A stretch of DNA of 7,418 nucleotides from an uncultured Collinsella sp. (GTDB lineage: Bacteria; Actinomycetota; Coriobacteriia; Coriobacteriales; Coriobacteriaceae): contig CABUUG010000090.1 of assembly GCA_902494605.1 (NCBI GenBank), forward strand, positions 1 through 7,418. Reading direction: 5' to 3'. Under the pieces are notes generated by a model that saw only the letters and a program-made list of their open reading frames with translations, was not told where the DNA came from and did not search any database. Positions within the stretch are counted from its first letter, which is position 1. Every line of letters starts with the position of its first letter. This document shows positions 6,264 through 7,418 of this stretch, piece after piece. The translations under genes were made by a program, and so were the position numbers.

Positions 6264-6503
6264 CTAGCTATCCTGGGATTCGTTTGCCGCATCCTCATCG
6301 TATTCCTGCTCGAGCTTGTCGGCCTCACGCGGCGTCAACTCAAACTTGTCGACCATATCGACCGCGCGGGAGCCAAGCTCAATCGCTTCGTCAAACAGAT
6401 CGAGTGAACGCTCCAAGGACGTATCCTTGGAGCGAACGGTAGCGATGATCTGATCCAGACGGTCCGAGATCTCGTCGAAGTTGCGGACGGAACCCTCTGG
6501 CAT
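6264..6503 (-). CDS. xseB: Exodeoxyribonuclease VII small subunit
   Basis: Small helical subunit of exonuclease VII, which degrades single-stranded DNA into oligonucleotides together with several-fold fewer copies of the large catalytic subunit XseA. At 79 residues it has the normal size. The family pattern is visible: NFDEISDRLDQIIATVRSKD (8-27), then TSLERSLDLFDEAIELG (28-44), corresponding to the usual FEEAL..LE.IV..L..G..SLEE.L.LFE.G. The C-terminus is acidic (EYDEDAANESQDS). The start is fixed by GAGGAG 5 nt upstream, which lies in the last codons of nusB; only 2 nt separate the two genes. xseA, usually the immediate upstream neighbour, is missing from this window and must be elsewhere if the complex is made. 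Confidence 0.9.
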   Translation of the reverse strand: MPEGSVRNFDEISDRLDQIIATVRSKDTSLERSLDLFDEAIELGSRAVDMVDKFELTPREADKLEQEYDEDAANESQDS

Positions 6504-6505
6504 GG

Positions 6506-7090
6506 CTACTCCTCGACGGAGTCGACAACAGCCTCGGCGGCGTCCGCATCCTCGGCCAGCACGCCAGCCTCAGCCTGAGCAACCGCAACCTTTGCGGCAG
6601 CCTCGGCAGCCTGTGCCTCCTCGCGAGCGCGATCTTCGGCCAGCAGCTCCTGGTACAGGTCCTCGCCCGGCAGCTCCTCGCTGCGAGCGATCTTGCCCAG
6701 CACGCCGTTGACGAACGACGCGGACTGGTCGGTGCCATAGGCCTTGGCAAGCTCGACGGCCTCGTTGATCACGATGGCGTCCGAGACCTCCTCGTCGGTG
6801 AGGAAACGCATCTCGTAAACGGCGATACGCAGCAAATTGCGGTCGGCGCCGGGCATGCGCATAAGATCCCAGTTCTTGGCAACGGAACGCAGAGCACAGT
6901 CGATGCGGTCGATATGCTCGTAAGCACCGCGGCACAGCTCCAGCGCATAGGGGTCGAGGGGACCCTTCGAGATCAGGAAATCGCCCTCGAGGACGCGCTC
7001 AAGCGGGCTGTCCGTGGCCTCGGCCTGGAACAGCAGCTGCAGCGCCTGACTGCGGGCAAGCGTGCGCCCGCGATAAACCTTAAGGCTCAA
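6506..7090 (-). CDS. nusB: Transcription antitermination factor NusB, with acidic Ala/Glu-rich C-terminal tail
   Basis: RNA-binding antitermination protein that, with NusE (ribosomal protein S10), binds boxA in rRNA leader transcripts and prevents premature termination. The core matches NusB: RTLARSQALQLLFQAE (9-24) at the N-terminus, LLRIAVYEMRFL (86-97), the conserved VINEAVELAKAYG (107-119) and the closing SFVNGVLGKIAR (125-136). The total of 194 residues is longer than the usual 130-150 because of a tail at about 137-194 made mostly of Ala, Glu, Asp and Val (for example EEAQAAEAAAKVAVAQAEAG). The start is TTG at 7090, 3 nt after the Asp23 stop, with AAGGAG 6 nt upstream; no in-frame ATG occurs before about codon 77, inside the conserved core, so TTG is well supported. 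It is followed by xseB after 2 nt. Confidence 0.94.
   Translation of the reverse strand: MSLKVYRGRTLARSQALQLLFQAEATDSPLERVLEGDFLISKGPLDPYALELCRGAYEHIDRIDCALRSVAKNWDLMRMPGADRNLLRIAVYEMRFLTDEEVSDAIVINEAVELAKAYGTDQSASFVNGVLGKIARSEELPGEDLYQELLAEDRAREEAQAAEAAAKVAVAQAEAGVLAEDADAAEAVVDSVEE
6509..6514 (-). promoter_or_regulatory. Ribosome binding site of xseB, within the nusB 3' end
   Basis: GAGGAG on the minus strand encodes the last two glutamates of NusB and lies 5 nt before the xseB ATG at 6503. The ribosome ending nusB would stop on top of this site, so the two genes are probably translationally coupled. Confidence 0.75.
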
Positions 7091-7093
7091 AGG

Positions 7094-7418
7094 TTACTCC
7101 TTGGGGAAAACGAGGCCGTCAATGCAAACGTCAACGCGCTCGACCTCGACGCCCACCTGAGCATCGATGGCGGCGACCACGGCGGCGCGAACGGCCTCGG
7201 CGAGTTTCTTGAATGGATAGCCAAAGAACACCACGACACGCACGGTGAGTGCGAGCTTGTCGCCAACGACCTCGGCCTCGACCGCCGGCTCGGAAGCCGG
7301 GGCCTTGGACGAGAGCATCATGGAGACAAGATTAGTGGCAAGGTCCTTGACGCCAACGGAGGCGATGCCCTCGACATCGGACACGGCGCGCGAGACGATG
7401 GCGGTCAGAACATCGGGC
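7094..7418 (-). CDS. Asp23/Gls24 family protein (5' end outside window)
   Basis: Member of the Asp23/Gls24 (DUF322) family, small cytosolic or membrane-associated proteins linked in Gram-positive bacteria to alkaline or envelope stress; their biochemical role is unsettled. The frame is open to the window edge, so 107 C-terminal codons are seen. The visible part starts with DVLTAIVSRAVSDVEGIASVGV, matching the family's first helix and turn (consensus like ..VI..IA..A..EVEGV..)., followed by a core with KLALTVRVVVFFGYPFKKLA and VRAAVVAAIDAQVGVEVERV and a VDVCIDGLVF end. A GTG at 7384 is in frame but lies inside this conserved helix, so the true start is upstream of the window. It ends 3 nt before nusB; an Asp23-like gene before nusB is also found in Bacillus (yqhY). 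Confidence 0.87.
   Translation of the reverse strand, partial: PDVLTAIVSRAVSDVEGIASVGVKDLATNLVSMMLSSKAPASEPAVEAEVVGDKLALTVRVVVFFGYPFKKLAEAVRAAVVAAIDAQVGVEVERVDVCIDGLVFPKE
7097..7102 (-). promoter_or_regulatory. Ribosome binding site of nusB, within the Asp23-family 3' end
   Basis: AAGGAG on the minus strand encodes the last two residues (Lys-Glu) of the upstream gene and sits 6 nt before the TTG at 7090. It is the main support for a TTG start of nusB and implies coupled translation. Confidence 0.75.

Noticed and set aside
7094..7384. A complete 96-residue Asp23-family gene starting at GTG 7384
   Set aside because: The frame continues open to the window edge, and the upstream residues (DVLTAIVSRAV) match the family's conserved first helix. 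The GTG is therefore an internal valine codon and the gene is truncated by the window.
1..7418. Mobile elements, CRISPR arrays, tRNA or rRNA genes, toxin-antitoxin or defence systems
   Set aside because: I found no transposase, integrase, regularly spaced repeats, cloverleaf-like sequence or defence-type protein in either strand. Every stretch is accounted for by conserved housekeeping or sugar-uptake genes and short intergenic gaps.

Overview
This 7.4 kb window is GC-rich, gene-dense chromosomal DNA, most likely from a Coriobacteriia-type gut actinobacterium such as Collinsella. That placement is an inference. It rests on GC-rich codon use, strong Shine-Dalgarno sequences, and a gene order that mixes an Asp23-NusB pair, as in Bacillota, with a TlyA-NadK-RecN run, as in Actinomycetota. 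No rRNA or marker gene in the window settles it.

Left part (1-2890): a fructose-type PTS permease gene with domain order IIB-IIC-IIA runs leftward and leaves the window at position 1, just past its IIA active-site histidine. It is divergent from an RpiR/MurR-family sugar-phosphate-sensing regulator at 2033-2890. The 272-bp gap between them holds two inverted repeats suited to a regulator dimer, candidate promoters for both genes, two hairpin-capable palindromes in the PTS leader, and good ribosome binding sites. The simplest reading is a local circuit in which the RpiR protein controls uptake and phosphorylation of a hexose, probably fructose. No 1-phosphofructokinase gene is visible; it could lie beyond position 1.

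Centre (2891-2949): the regulator converges on the next gene cluster, and a perfect 11-bp inverted repeat with an A/T-rich inner stem separates them, probably as a bidirectional terminator.

Right part (2950-7418): a tight leftward cluster reads, in transcription order, Asp23/Gls24 family protein (start outside the window), nusB, xseB, tlyA, nadK and recN. Four of the five junctions overlap or are separated by 2-3 nt; only xseB-tlyA has a gap of about 35 nt. The SD sequences of nusB and xseB are written into the last codons of the preceding gene. The cluster combines antitermination and rRNA transcription (NusB), a nuclease small subunit (XseB), rRNA 2'-O-methylation (TlyA), NADP supply (NadK) and double-strand break repair (RecN). 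It looks like a slimmed form of the Bacillus yqhY-nusB-folD-xseA-xseB-ispA-dxs-tlyA-argR-recN neighbourhood, with nadK placed as in actinobacteria.

I see no mobile element, CRISPR array, RNA gene or clearly novel system. The points most worth a second look are the divergent regulatory region with its structured PTS leader, the long acidic Ala/Glu-rich tail on NusB, and the xseB gene without an adjacent xseA.
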